Of a DNA stretch of 6,707 nucleotides, positions 1 to 6,435 are shown in pieces. The translations under genes and the position numbers were made by a program. Source of the DNA: an uncultured Helicobacteraceae bacterium (GTDB taxonomy: Bacteria > Campylobacterota > Campylobacteria > Campylobacterales > Sulfurimonadaceae). The stretch spans positions 1-6,707 of the forward strand of contig CAIUZU010000354.1 of assembly GCA_903903705.1 (NCBI GenBank), read 5' to 3'. Every line of letters begins with the position of its first letter. Within the stretch, counting starts at the first letter, position 1. The notes beneath the pieces were generated by a model that saw only the letters and a list, made by a program, of their open reading frames with translations, was not told where the DNA came from and made no database searches.

Positions 1-463
1 CAGCCGACATGTAAAGAACATCGTTATCGCCTACACATGTAGCAGAAATATAGTACTCTTCTTCTTGAGAGTGTGGAGTAAACGGCTCAACGATAAAATG
101 AGTCAACATATCAACTTTTGCGTCACCGCTTGGTGTATCTCCGTGGAAAGAGAAGTAAACCGACTGGTTTGAGCTTGATTTTTCATCAATCCAAGATGCC
201 GCTTTTGCTAAAGACACATCACCCGGTTTTGAATCTCTAAAAAGAACCAAACCATTTTTGCCTCTTTTGCCAAATAGCATATCCGGTTTAGCAACTAATG
301 CTTTTTCTTTTAACCATTTTTTCTCTTTTGCAGTTTTACTTAGTTCTGTTCCGTTTTGAACCATAACCGTTTCATACGCATAAGTGAAATTCGGAAAATA
401 TTTATCCCAATGCTTAGCCAAAATTGACTTTGCGTCAAATTCTCTAATCGCTTTTTGAGCCAT
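1..463 (-). CDS. aclB: ATP-citrate lyase, ATP-grasp (beta) subunit AclB, N-terminal part (gene runs off the left edge)
   Basis: ATP-citrate lyase cleaves citrate with ATP and CoA to acetyl-CoA and oxaloacetate. It is the key enzyme of the reductive TCA cycle for CO2 fixation, acting in the cytoplasm as an AclA/AclB complex. Translating the minus strand from the ATG at 463-461 gives about 154 residues beginning MAQKAIREFDAKSILAKHWD and still open at base 1. Residues around 124-142 (IVEPFTPHSQEEEYYI) match, from memory, the human ACLY N-terminal stretch LIEPFVPHSQAEEFYV, and KPDMLFGKRGKNGLV matches VKPDQLIKRRGKLGLV. This identifies the ATP-grasp/citryl-CoA-synthetase-like half. Bacterial AclB is about 400 residues, so roughly 40% is present. 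The start is supported by a Shine-Dalgarno AGGGAG a few bases upstream. The partner aclA would be expected downstream, outside the window. I see no defect in the visible part. Confidence 0.92.
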   Translation of the reverse strand, partial: MAQKAIREFDAKSILAKHWDKYFPNFTYAYETVMVQNGTELSKTAKEKKWLKEKALVAKPDMLFGKRGKNGLVLFRDSKPGDVSLAKAASWIDEKSSSNQSVYFSFHGDTPSGDAKVDMLTHFIVEPFTPHSQEEEYYISATCVGDNDVLYMSA

Positions 464-494
464 TGCAACTCCCTGTTTTTAATATTTATAAAAT

Positions 495-500
495 ATTATC
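495..500 (-). promoter_or_regulatory. Probable extended -10 element of the aclB promoter
   Basis: Read on the minus strand, the bases are TGTGATAAT, a TG-n extended -10 with hexamer GATAAT. It lies about 32 bases upstream of the aclB start, giving a short leader that carries the Shine-Dalgarno sequence. No good -35 hexamer is seen at the usual spacing. That is normal for the main sigma factor of Campylobacterota, whose promoters rely on the -10 and upstream AT-rich sequence. The call is by eye only. Confidence 0.4.
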
Positions 501-543
501 ACATGTATGCAAATCTAGCAGCCTTTAAGAGGATTAAGTATCA

Positions 544-560
544 CATAAATTTAATTTATG
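544..560. repeat. Short AT-rich inverted repeat over the stop codon of the membrane-protein gene
   Basis: CATAAAT (544-550), TTA (551-553) and ATTTATG (554-560) form a perfect 7-bp inverted repeat with a 3-base loop. The loop is exactly the TAA stop codon of the GT39-like gene on the minus strand. It lies between that gene and the aclB promoter, so it could slow or weakly end transcription. However, it has little G/C and no following T-run, so it is not a convincing intrinsic terminator. Confidence 0.35.
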
Positions 561-1744
561 TTTAGATTAGTAACACTTGCATTATAAACCACTCTATTTA
601 TGTAACTTATTGTTACATCATCTGTTTTTATAAAATTTAAAGAATTTTCTCTTAAAATAAGATTGTTGCATTTAGTTACACCATAAAATTCTAATCTTTT
701 TTGCATTTTTTTATCTGTATTCACACAGTAAATATCTCTGCTTTTTAACTCTTTTGAGAGCTCCTTTGCAATATGCATATTATATGAGAAGTGTTTTTTT
801 GGCTCTTTTATTATTTGATAAAGATATTTGTTAAAAAACATAACAGAACTATTTACAAATAAGAGTGCCAAAGATATGATAAATACCCATCTATACTTTT
901 TTCTAAATAGATCTAAGCGAACTCTATATGAGTGTTCAAAAGTTTGAGCAACTAAAGGAAGGGCTAAAATCAGATAAGGCGCAAAGTACTCTATAGTGAT
1001 ACGCTGTCTAAACGATAACAACAACGAAAAGACTAACGCAACGGTAGCTATAAACCACAATATATCTAAATCTTTTGTCAAGTATCTTCTATAAAGCACA
1101 TAAACAAGATATATAAAAATTATGGGCGAAAATATGGCTGCATAGATTCCGATAGAGTCTATAAAATAGCCTTTTGGAGAGCCGTGTGTATCGATTCCGT
1201 AAAGAAGCAGAGAACCAAAAAAGAGTGCAGTGCTAAATAAAAAATTGTTTCTCTCTTTTTTATAGAGAGAAAACAGAGCAAGCGCCACAAATAAGATAGC
1301 AAAACTGCCTTCAATAAGCATATAACAAAAAAGCAGAATATAGGTTGTTTTTATGGAGTGATTTTCATACACGTAAACAAACAATAGAAGTGCAAAAAGA
1401 ATCAAACCCGCACTATTTACGATAATAGCCGAACTCATCACTCCCGGTAAAAGGATAAAAATCAGAAGCAGCCAGATCCTGTTTCTCTCGAGTTTGAGAT
1501 AATTTTTAGATATTTTAAATAGTAGTATCGCACTAGATAAGTGTAGTACAATCATGGGAAGCCGCAAGGCATAATCATTTTGTCCGAATATAAAAATTGA
1601 AGATTTTATCAAGAGTTGCAGAAATGAAAAGTCACCGCTCACTAGCAGCGCTTCATAGTATGATATGGACAACTCACCGCTCTGAAGTACAAGCGTCAGC
1701 GCATCTAATCCTAAGATTAAGAATAAGATGTAGCGGACATTCAT
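551..1744 (-). CDS. Polytopic inner-membrane protein resembling GT39/ArnT-type glycosyltransferases
   Basis: This 397-residue hydrophobic protein has about ten probable membrane helices (roughly residues 5-21, 61-79, 89-105, 109-126, 132-161 as two, 168-183, 197-219, 228-245, 252-268, 285-304) and a soluble C-terminal tail of about 90 residues. The stretch from about residue 28 to 75 (ISYYEALLVSGDFSF, then LIKSSIFIFGQNDYALRLP) follows the first periplasmic loop and second helix of PMT_2/ArnT-like enzymes, where a lipid-linked sugar is moved to an acceptor. In active enzymes this loop usually carries an acidic D-E pair; here the place reads Y-Y-E, so the catalytic Asp is not evident. FRQRITIEYFAPYLILALP (245-263) is also typical of the family's later helices. 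Active GT39 proteins are usually longer (about 450-600 residues). The ATG overlaps the stop of trpG (ATGA, 1741-1744), implying co-transcription and translational coupling, although the functional link is unclear. The substrate cannot be inferred. Confidence 0.6.
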   Translation of the reverse strand: MNVRYILFLILGLDALTLVLQSGELSISYYEALLVSGDFSFLQLLIKSSIFIFGQNDYALRLPMIVLHLSSAILLFKISKNYLKLERNRIWLLLIFILLPGVMSSAIIVNSAGLILFALLLFVYVYENHSIKTTYILLFCYMLIEGSFAILFVALALFSLYKKERNNFLFSTALFFGSLLLYGIDTHGSPKGYFIDSIGIYAAIFSPIIFIYLVYVLYRRYLTKDLDILWFIATVALVFSLLLSFRQRITIEYFAPYLILALPLVAQTFEHSYRVRLDLFRKKYRWVFIISLALLFVNSSVMFFNKYLYQIIKEPKKHFSYNMHIAKELSKELKSRDIYCVNTDKKMQKRLEFYGVTKCNNLILRENSLNFIKTDDVTISYINRVVYNASVTNLNIN

Positions 1745-2310
1745 TTTTTTAAAAAGTTTCCTATTATTTCATGCCCATACTGACTCATAATAGACTCCGG
1801 ATGAAATTGAACTCCGTAAATCTCTTTGTCTTTAATCTTTAAAGCCATTATCTCATTATCATCACTGCTGTATGCAGTCGGTTCCACCACATCGGGAAGC
1901 GACTCTTTATCTACTATCAAAGAGTGATATCTAGTTGCGACAAACTCTTGCGGAATACCTTTAAAGATGTCACACTCTTTTGTGCGTTTCATAACGGATG
2001 TTTTACCATGCATCATATTTTTAGCACGAACAACTTTTGCACCAAATGCCTGCGCAATGCTTTGATGACCCAAACATATACCTAAAATAGGCACTTTGTC
2101 TTTAAAATGTTTTATCACTTCTAAAGTTACTCCGGCTTCATCAGGAGATGCAGGACCGGGAGAGATGATGATTTTTTCAGGTTTTAACACCTCTATCTCT
2201 TCAACGCTCATCTCATCATTTCTAATTATTTTTAAGTCTGCACCCAACTCTCTACAGTATTGAACAATATTATAAGTAAAACTGTCATAGTTGTCAATCA
2301 TTAAAATCAT
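1741..2310 (-). CDS. trpG: Anthranilate/aminodeoxychorismate synthase glutamine amidotransferase subunit (TrpG/PabA)
   Basis: This class I glutamine amidotransferase supplies ammonia from glutamine to the chorismate-binding subunit (TrpE for tryptophan, PabB for folate) in the cytoplasm. Counting from the chosen ATG it has 189 residues, the normal family length. Visible landmarks are the N-terminal MILMIDNYDSFTYN, the oxyanion-region SPGPASPDEAG, the nucleophile elbow GICLGHQ (Cys79), HGKTS, RYHSL, and the catalytic His170/Glu172 in VQFHPES. The catalytic triad is complete. A GTG at 2322-2320 would add VAKN, but it overlaps the purine-rich AAGAGTGG that better serves the ATG at 2310, and family members normally begin MIL-IDNYDSF. 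No trpE or pabB is adjacent, and in such genomes one copy may serve both pathways, so trpG versus pabA cannot be settled here. It is followed with a 4-bp overlap by the GT39-like gene. Confidence 0.93.
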   Translation of the reverse strand: MILMIDNYDSFTYNIVQYCRELGADLKIIRNDEMSVEEIEVLKPEKIIISPGPASPDEAGVTLEVIKHFKDKVPILGICLGHQSIAQAFGAKVVRAKNMMHGKTSVMKRTKECDIFKGIPQEFVATRYHSLIVDKESLPDVVEPTAYSSDDNEIMALKIKDKEIYGVQFHPESIMSQYGHEIIGNFLKK

Positions 2311-2318
2311 ATTTTTAG

Positions 2319-2326
2319 CCACTCTT
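2319..2326 (-). promoter_or_regulatory. Ribosome binding site that decides the trpG start
   Basis: The minus strand reads AAGAGTGG, ending 8 bases before the ATG at 2310. The in-frame GTG at 2322-2320 sits inside this motif, so it would have no room for its own ribosome binding site. The shorter, ATG-initiated protein is therefore favoured. Confidence 0.55.
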
Positions 2327-2352
2327 ATTTTATTTGAACTTTGAATTTTATT

Positions 2353-4281
2353 CTAGTATATATTAATTTCCCCTATGCCAAGTTGCATATGAGCAGGAGA
2401 AATGCCGATAAGAATCACTCCTTGCTGTTTAACTGCCAAAGATGAATCTCCATCGAAAACAATAAGACTTGCCAAGCCATCTCCCAAATAAGTATCATTA
2501 ACACTAAATGTTTCAAATTCTTCATTATATATGCCTCTAAGAACATAATATTGTCCATCTGCCACCAAAGCAGAAGTAGGTGCAGGATTAACTGGGCGAA
2601 GCGACGCATCATTAAAGCGGATTACTTCTCCGACTTGCACAATTGAGAGAATTTGATTAATATCATCATAAAAAGAAAATGTATCGCCATTGTTGAGAAT
2701 TGAATCGCTGCCTAAATTCGGCGTAACCGTATTGGTATCAACTCCAACAGAGTTTGGAGGCGTGTATCCCATCAACATAGTAGTATTGAGATCAAATGTA
2801 CTGCTTATAACAATATTGTTCGCATTAAAAGTAGTACCGCTTGAATTTCCGGCCGCATCTACAAGCTTTACTTGAATTTGACCTGCCGAGTAACTTCCGG
2901 CAGAGATATTAAACGAAGCAGTTTGTGTTGTGATTTCACTCCATTGAGAGCCACCATTCATGCTATACGAAATCGTATAAGCGCTAAGTTCTCCCATAGT
3001 CAATCCGATACCGATTTTAGAGTGTTTTATGTATGTCATATCTACATATTCGTAAGCGTTGTCATACCACATAAGAAGAGAGCCGGATTGATCTTTATCT
3101 ACAGTCACCCATACAGGTACTTCATTTTGATCTGGAGAATTACCCGCAATATCCGTTGCTCTAAAACTAAATTTGTATGTATGCCCATGCAGCTGAGAGT
3201 CTACGTTTAGCGTTGTAAAAACAAAATTGCCTTGCGCATCTGAAGTAGCTTGCCCAAAAATATTGCCCAATTCATCATATTGTACCACCAATGAATTTGC
3301 TTCCGTAGTACCTGAAAATGTAAATGAAAACCCGTTTGAAGTAAACAACTCTTCAGAAACAGCACTACCCTCATTTTGAGCGATGTTTAAGTTTTCTATT
3401 ACGGGAGCAGTTGTGTCAAGCGTAATCACAAGCGGCAAAGATACAGATAAGACACTCTGCTCGCCTGAAGCACTCCTTACAAGTTGCATAGCTTTTATCT
3501 GATGCTCTCCGTCGCTAAGCGGTGAGCCGTCAGTTGTTGTTTGACTTACAAAATCAAGTAATGCCGTATAGTCTGTTGTTGTTCTAGAAAAAGATACGGA
3601 GTTGACATACTCTCCCGCATCTTGTTGGTCATTATTGTTTATATCATTAAAAAATTGAACTTCGCTATCAGGATGTGCCAATTTTAAAGATACCTTTACG
3701 CTATTGTATAAATTTATGATTTTATCACTATTGCTAATCCCTGTATCATAAAGCGGATCTAAAAAAATAAAATTATTGACTATATAGTCTATCTCTGCCG
3801 TCGCAACAGCGATGGTTTCGGCTTGGCTGGTAATTCCTAACATTACCGATGTTGCTGTTTCAACATCATTGAGATTTGCATCTACATAATAAAGTCCGAC
3901 GGTAGTTTTGTTATCTAGTATCATTGCATCAGCCGCACTGCCCGTTGGAGAATGAGCGCCATTGATGAGCGCTATAAGCATATCACTTTGCGAAATTCTT
4001 TGGTTAGTAATCTCATATACCCAATACTGAAGCCCCGCTGCATCAGGTTCTCGATTGAAAAGATTTTGATATGCCAATGTTACTTTCTCAACTATTTGCA
4101 TTGAAGGAGTATAAATGGCTTGTGTTTCACTTTGATCAAAGAAACTTTGAGCAATTCTTTCAATAGTTCTAGTCTCGGATGTAAATGCATTGTTTACCCA
4201 GTAGTTTAACCCTACCGCATCAGGCGCTCGGTTAAAAGTAGCGATATAAAGTTCTGTTACAGTTTGATTTGTGACTGCCAT
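2353..4281 (-). CDS. DUF4214-domain, Ig-like repeat surface protein (probable type I-secreted S-layer/adhesin-like protein)
   Basis: Residues 1-115 of this 642-residue protein hold two DUF4214 units with the hallmark aromatic/acidic pattern: YIATFNRAPDAVGLNYWVN (12-30) and YQNLFNREPDAAGLQYWVY (71-89), the second followed by MLIALINGA (101-109). A helical linker LDNKTTVGLYYVDANLND (122-139) follows. Then come three probable Ig-like beta domains: about 180-292 with an EF-hand/dockerin-like loop DINNNDQQDAGE (213-224), about 293-395 starting DTTAPVI and containing ATDIAGN, and about 397-493 with LVDAAGN. The last 150 residues are unrecognised. There is no Sec signal peptide. The C-terminus ends GVILIGISPAHMQLGIGEI, resembling the end of the neighbouring RTX-like protein, so type I export is likely but inferred. 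It is probably a cell-surface or S-layer-associated protein; binding partner unknown. A GTG at 4293 in the same frame lies within the AAGGTGG ribosome site and is rejected as the start. Confidence 0.8.
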   Translation of the reverse strand: MAVTNQTVTELYIATFNRAPDAVGLNYWVNNAFTSETRTIERIAQSFFDQSETQAIYTPSMQIVEKVTLAYQNLFNREPDAAGLQYWVYEITNQRISQSDMLIALINGAHSPTGSAADAMILDNKTTVGLYYVDANLNDVETATSVMLGITSQAETIAVATAEIDYIVNNFIFLDPLYDTGISNSDKIINLYNSVKVSLKLAHPDSEVQFFNDINNNDQQDAGEYVNSVSFSRTTTDYTALLDFVSQTTTDGSPLSDGEHQIKAMQLVRSASGEQSVLSVSLPLVITLDTTAPVIENLNIAQNEGSAVSEELFTSNGFSFTFSGTTEANSLVVQYDELGNIFGQATSDAQGNFVFTTLNVDSQLHGHTYKFSFRATDIAGNSPDQNEVPVWVTVDKDQSGSLLMWYDNAYEYVDMTYIKHSKIGIGLTMGELSAYTISYSMNGGSQWSEITTQTASFNISAGSYSAGQIQVKLVDAAGNSSGTTFNANNIVISSTFDLNTTMLMGYTPPNSVGVDTNTVTPNLGSDSILNNGDTFSFYDDINQILSIVQVGEVIRFNDASLRPVNPAPTSALVADGQYYVLRGIYNEEFETFSVNDTYLGDGLASLIVFDGDSSLAVKQQGVILIGISPAHMQLGIGEINIY

Positions 4282-4289
4282 AACAATTT

Positions 4290-4296
4290 CCACCTT
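4290..4296 (-). promoter_or_regulatory. Strong ribosome binding site that decides the start of the DUF4214/Ig gene
   Basis: The minus strand reads AAGGTGG, with 8 bases to the ATG at 4281-4279. The alternative in-frame GTG (4293-4291) is part of this motif and so cannot be the start it serves. The protein therefore begins MAVTNQTVTELY, with the first DUF4214 unit almost at the N-terminus. Confidence 0.75.
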
Positions 4297-4325
4297 TTTA
4301 ATATATGATTTAACGCATAATTAAA

Positions 4326-4331
4326 AGTATA
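4326..4331 (-). promoter_or_regulatory. Candidate -10 element upstream of the DUF4214/Ig gene
   Basis: The minus strand reads TATACT followed by an AT-rich leader of about 40 bases to the start codon. Upstream sequence is A/T-rich with no clear -35. It is only one of several AT-rich hexamers in this spacer, so the call is weak. A gene-specific promoter is likely because a palindrome separates it from the gene to its right. Confidence 0.25.
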
Positions 4332-4445
4332 ACTGAAATATGGTTTTGTTTAATAGAATACTCTGAAGAAAAAAAGAAGTACCATCATCTGAAATTGTTA
4401 CAAAGAAATTGACAAAGGAAAAACAAAAAAAAGTTTAGTCTGCAT

Positions 4446-4465
4446 TCCCAAGCGGAAGCTTGGGA
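4446..4465. repeat. Perfect palindromic (REP-like) hairpin just downstream of the RTX-like gene
   Basis: TCCCAAGC (4446-4453), loop GGAA (4454-4457) and GCTTGGGA (4458-4465) form an 8-bp perfect stem. It begins 23 bases after the stop codon of the RTX-like gene in the minus direction. A T8 run follows on the minus strand, but 13 bases after the stem, so it does not fit a standard intrinsic terminator well. The G/C-rich stem in an A/T-rich spacer, flanked by GCAT and GCGAG, resembles dispersed REP-type palindromes of the form TTCCCAAGC...GCTTGGGAACGAG seen in many proteobacteria. That match is from memory. It could also protect the 3' end of the mRNA. Confidence 0.6.
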
Positions 4466-4488
4466 GCGAGTAAATCCATCTTACGGGT

Positions 4489-6435
4489 TTAAATAATATC
4501 CCCGAGGATAAGGAAGTTGGCTGTCGCGGCACCGGTGAGAAGGATTACATCTTCACCCCCGTTAACTCCATCAGCATCGTAGTAAAGAACGCCGTTACCA
4601 GTACCATTAACATTATATGCAAAGTAATACTTCACCGTCCCATCAAGCACAAGCTGTGCGGCTGCCAGCACAGCTGCTTCGTTAGCCATGGCAACACCGT
4701 CAGCCTCAGATGCGACAGTGTAGTTGTCTGCTGTTGCGGCAACATCCAGATTCAAGAAGTCAACAGCGGTTACGAAATTAACTATGGTGTCAGCTGTCGC
4801 CCAAGTAGCGCCAACATCCGCCGTAGCGATTACAATAGTGTCCGGAGCTGAAAAACCGCTAGCCACAGACACAAGGGTAATGCTATCCGCACCCGCACCA
4901 GCGGTAATGGTGGTACCCGTAGCCGCCGCAGTAGTACTCAAGAGGAGAATGGTATCGTCGCCTGCATTCGTAACAATTACTTTGTTGTTAGCCACATCTG
5001 ATGTCACAGTGACATTATCGTTGCCCGCACCCGTAGTAACATTCTGATTCCCTGCTGTTGCGGCAATACCTTGAGTTACTACCACTGTAACAGCATCTGC
5101 GCTAGTGCTCGTAATGGTCTGATCGCCTGCACCGTTTTGAATGGCTGTTACTGTAGTGAGTTTTGCACCACTGCCAATAGCATCGCCAATAATCTGAATA
5201 CCTCCGCCATTGGATGTTGCTGTCACTGCGACAAGGTTTGCACCCTTGATGGTCTGAGCGCCTGCAGCTGTTGTTGATGTCACTGCGGAAACAGTACCCG
5301 CTGTACTGCCAGTAGTAATGGTGTGCGCACCTGCACCGCTTGTTGTTGCGTTAATTATTGCATCCCCGGTAAATGCACTCATGTCAATCACAGTCGCACC
5401 CGCCGCGCTTGTCTCCGTCGTCAGAACTACGCCATTCGTAGCAAATGCTGTATTAAAATTAGCACCTGCGGTAATATTTAGTGCACCAGCCGCTGTTTGG
5501 TGAGTCATAATCTTTTCGATACTGGTCACATCCACCCAATAGCCGTCAGCCACTAGCATTTCTTCAGCTGTAGTATCGGTAAAAACCAGCGTATCAAAGC
5601 CGGCACCACCGCCGATAATATCTGCAGTATTAAACGTACCAGTACCGCCATTAGCAAAGGTAGCCGCCGTAATCGTGTTATCTCCAGCATCGCCGTTAAT
5701 GGTCTCGAAACCCACCACAGTGAGATTGAAAGCAGTGCCAGCAGCTCTTGCGGTAAAGTTCAAGTCGGTTGCAAGGGAAATCCCCGCGTAGGCGTTGCCT
5801 GTCGTGTCTTTTACCGCCGTTGCCGCGACCGTCACATAGTATGAAGTGCCGGCAGTGAGGCTGTCGCCCGGATTGATCGTTACTTCCGCTCCGCTAACTG
5901 TCACTCTGCCACCAGCACTACCTAAGCCAGTCACAACGTTGAAAGTCTCAATGACCGTATTTGCCGCATTTTTAAGCACAATATTGCCCGTCCCAAGCAC
6001 AACCTCTTCATTGAACGTCAGTACAATATTGTCACCCACACCAACAGCTGCCGCGTTATCCGCAGGCGTACTCGAAGACAGCGTCGGTGCTACAGCCGCC
6101 GCTGCAGCTGCAGCTTCTGCGGCTGCTACGATTGCGGCAGCTGTTGCGGCTGCGGCTGCGGCTGCGGCTGCTGTTGCGGCTGCGGCTGCTTCTGCGGCTG
6201 CTTCTGCGGCTGCTACTGCAACTTCTTCTACTTGTAGCACAGCAACAGCTGATAATGCCAGTGTCACACTCAATGTAGTCGCTGTAACATTTTCCATTAC
6301 AGTTGTTGCATCAACAGCATCATTTAACCCTGCATTCGCATAAGCTAATCCTACTGTGGTCTTGTTATTTAAAACAGCTCTATCAGTGGCACTGCCAGTA
6401 CTTGCATTTGCACCATTAATAAGTGCTTGAATCAT
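4489..6435 (-). CDS. Type I-secreted RTX-like surface protein with truncated DUF4214 N-terminus, Ala-rich linker and Big_5 domain
   Basis: About 648 residues from the ATG at 6435, which has AAGAG 5 bases upstream; a TTG at 6450 is an alternative start. Residues below count from that TTG. Order: half DUF4214 unit (1-30, YMIQALINGA, LNNKTTVGL), helical segment to about 72, Ala-rich linker 77-121, SbsA-like Ig domain Big_5 at 121-234 (STPADNAAAVGV, LTFNEEV, ATAVKDTTGNAY), then beta-rich repeats with RTX-like Gly/Asp turns (NGDAGDNTI, GGGAGFDTL, GAGNDNV, NAGDDTI, GAGADSI). The C-terminus has ADTIVNFVTAVDFLNL (553-568) and NGVLYYDADGVNGGEDVILL, typical of type I secretion target regions. It is probably calcium-binding and exported past both membranes by an ABC/TolC system not in this window. 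The coding frame continues upstream as YWVERLDDGTL to 6483, then hits TAA at 6484-6486, exactly where GL-YW of DUF4214 should lie. The gene is therefore 5'-truncated. It may still be translated and secreted (the signal is C-terminal) or be a decaying pseudogene. Confidence 0.75.
   Translation of the reverse strand: MIQALINGANASTGSATDRAVLNNKTTVGLAYANAGLNDAVDATTVMENVTATTLSVTLALSAVAVLQVEEVAVAAAEAAAEAAAAATAAAAAAAAATAAAIVAAAEAAAAAAAVAPTLSSSTPADNAAAVGVGDNIVLTFNEEVVLGTGNIVLKNAANTVIETFNVVTGLGSAGGRVTVSGAEVTINPGDSLTAGTSYYVTVAATAVKDTTGNAYAGISLATDLNFTARAAGTAFNLTVVGFETINGDAGDNTITAATFANGGTGTFNTADIIGGGAGFDTLVFTDTTAEEMLVADGYWVDVTSIEKIMTHQTAAGALNITAGANFNTAFATNGVVLTTETSAAGATVIDMSAFTGDAIINATTSGAGAHTITTGSTAGTVSAVTSTTAAGAQTIKGANLVAVTATSNGGGIQIIGDAIGSGAKLTTVTAIQNGAGDQTITSTSADAVTVVVTQGIAATAGNQNVTTGAGNDNVTVTSDVANNKVIVTNAGDDTILLLSTTAAATGTTITAGAGADSITLVSVASGFSAPDTIVIATADVGATWATADTIVNFVTAVDFLNLDVAATADNYTVASEADGVAMANEAAVLAAAQLVLDGTVKYYFAYNVNGTGNGVLYYDADGVNGGEDVILLTGAATANFLILGDII
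4999..5340 (-). repeat. Tandem ~18-26-residue beta-solenoid repeats within the RTX-like protein
   Basis: Residues 371-484 (counted from the TTG at 6450) break into about five degenerate units that share an AG-x-Q-T-I opening and an A-x-x-V-T-A close: GAGAHTITTG, AGAQTIKGANL, GIQIIGDAIG, AGDQTITSTS and GNQNVTTGAG. On the plus strand the DNA shows matching degenerate repeats around 'atggtctgagcgcctgc'. The units probably stack as a beta-roll or solenoid, as in other S-layer/RTX proteins. Confidence 0.5.
6088..6222 (-). repeat. Alanine-rich linker coded by GCN tandem repeats
   Basis: This low-complexity tract codes for about 45 residues, almost all Ala with scattered Glu, Thr and one Ile-Val (VAAAEAAAEAAAAA and so on). 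On the plus strand it contains four perfect copies of GCGGCT (6146-6169) and 12-bp units GCGGCTGCTTCT at 6182-6193 and 6194-6205, with a one-base variant at 6206-6217. It probably forms a long helix or flexible stalk between the DUF4214 remnant and the Ig domain. All units are multiples of 3 bp, so slippage would change linker length without shifting the frame. Confidence 0.8.

Larger units (their letters stand above)
4282..4488. other. Spacer between the two DUF4214 genes
   Basis: This non-coding stretch of about 200 bases is mostly A/T-rich and should hold the promoter of the left gene. A run of eight A at 4425-4432 (T on the minus strand) and the palindrome at 4446-4465 lie in its right half. 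No small gene with a plausible ribosome site was seen. Confidence 0.6.

Noticed and set aside
544..560. Rho-independent terminator after the GT39-like gene
   Set aside because: The stem is only 7 bp of nearly pure A/T and lacks a following T-run.
2415..3210. Open frames at 2415-2612 (minus), 2690-2875 and 2872-3210 (plus) inside the DUF4214/Ig gene
   Set aside because: They lie fully within a well-supported gene in other frames and their translations resemble nothing known.
4425..4465. Classical intrinsic terminator for the RTX-like gene
   Set aside because: The stem is good, but the T8 run on the minus strand starts 13 bases after it instead of immediately, so it is listed as a palindromic repeat with terminator activity uncertain.
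4724..6343. Plus-strand open frames opposite the RTX-like gene (4724-5047, 5071-5277, 5318-5503, 5846-6343, 6087-6278)
   Set aside because: They are antisense shadows of a low-stop, Ala/Thr/Val-rich coding region, have low-complexity translations and show no ribosome sites or family resemblance.
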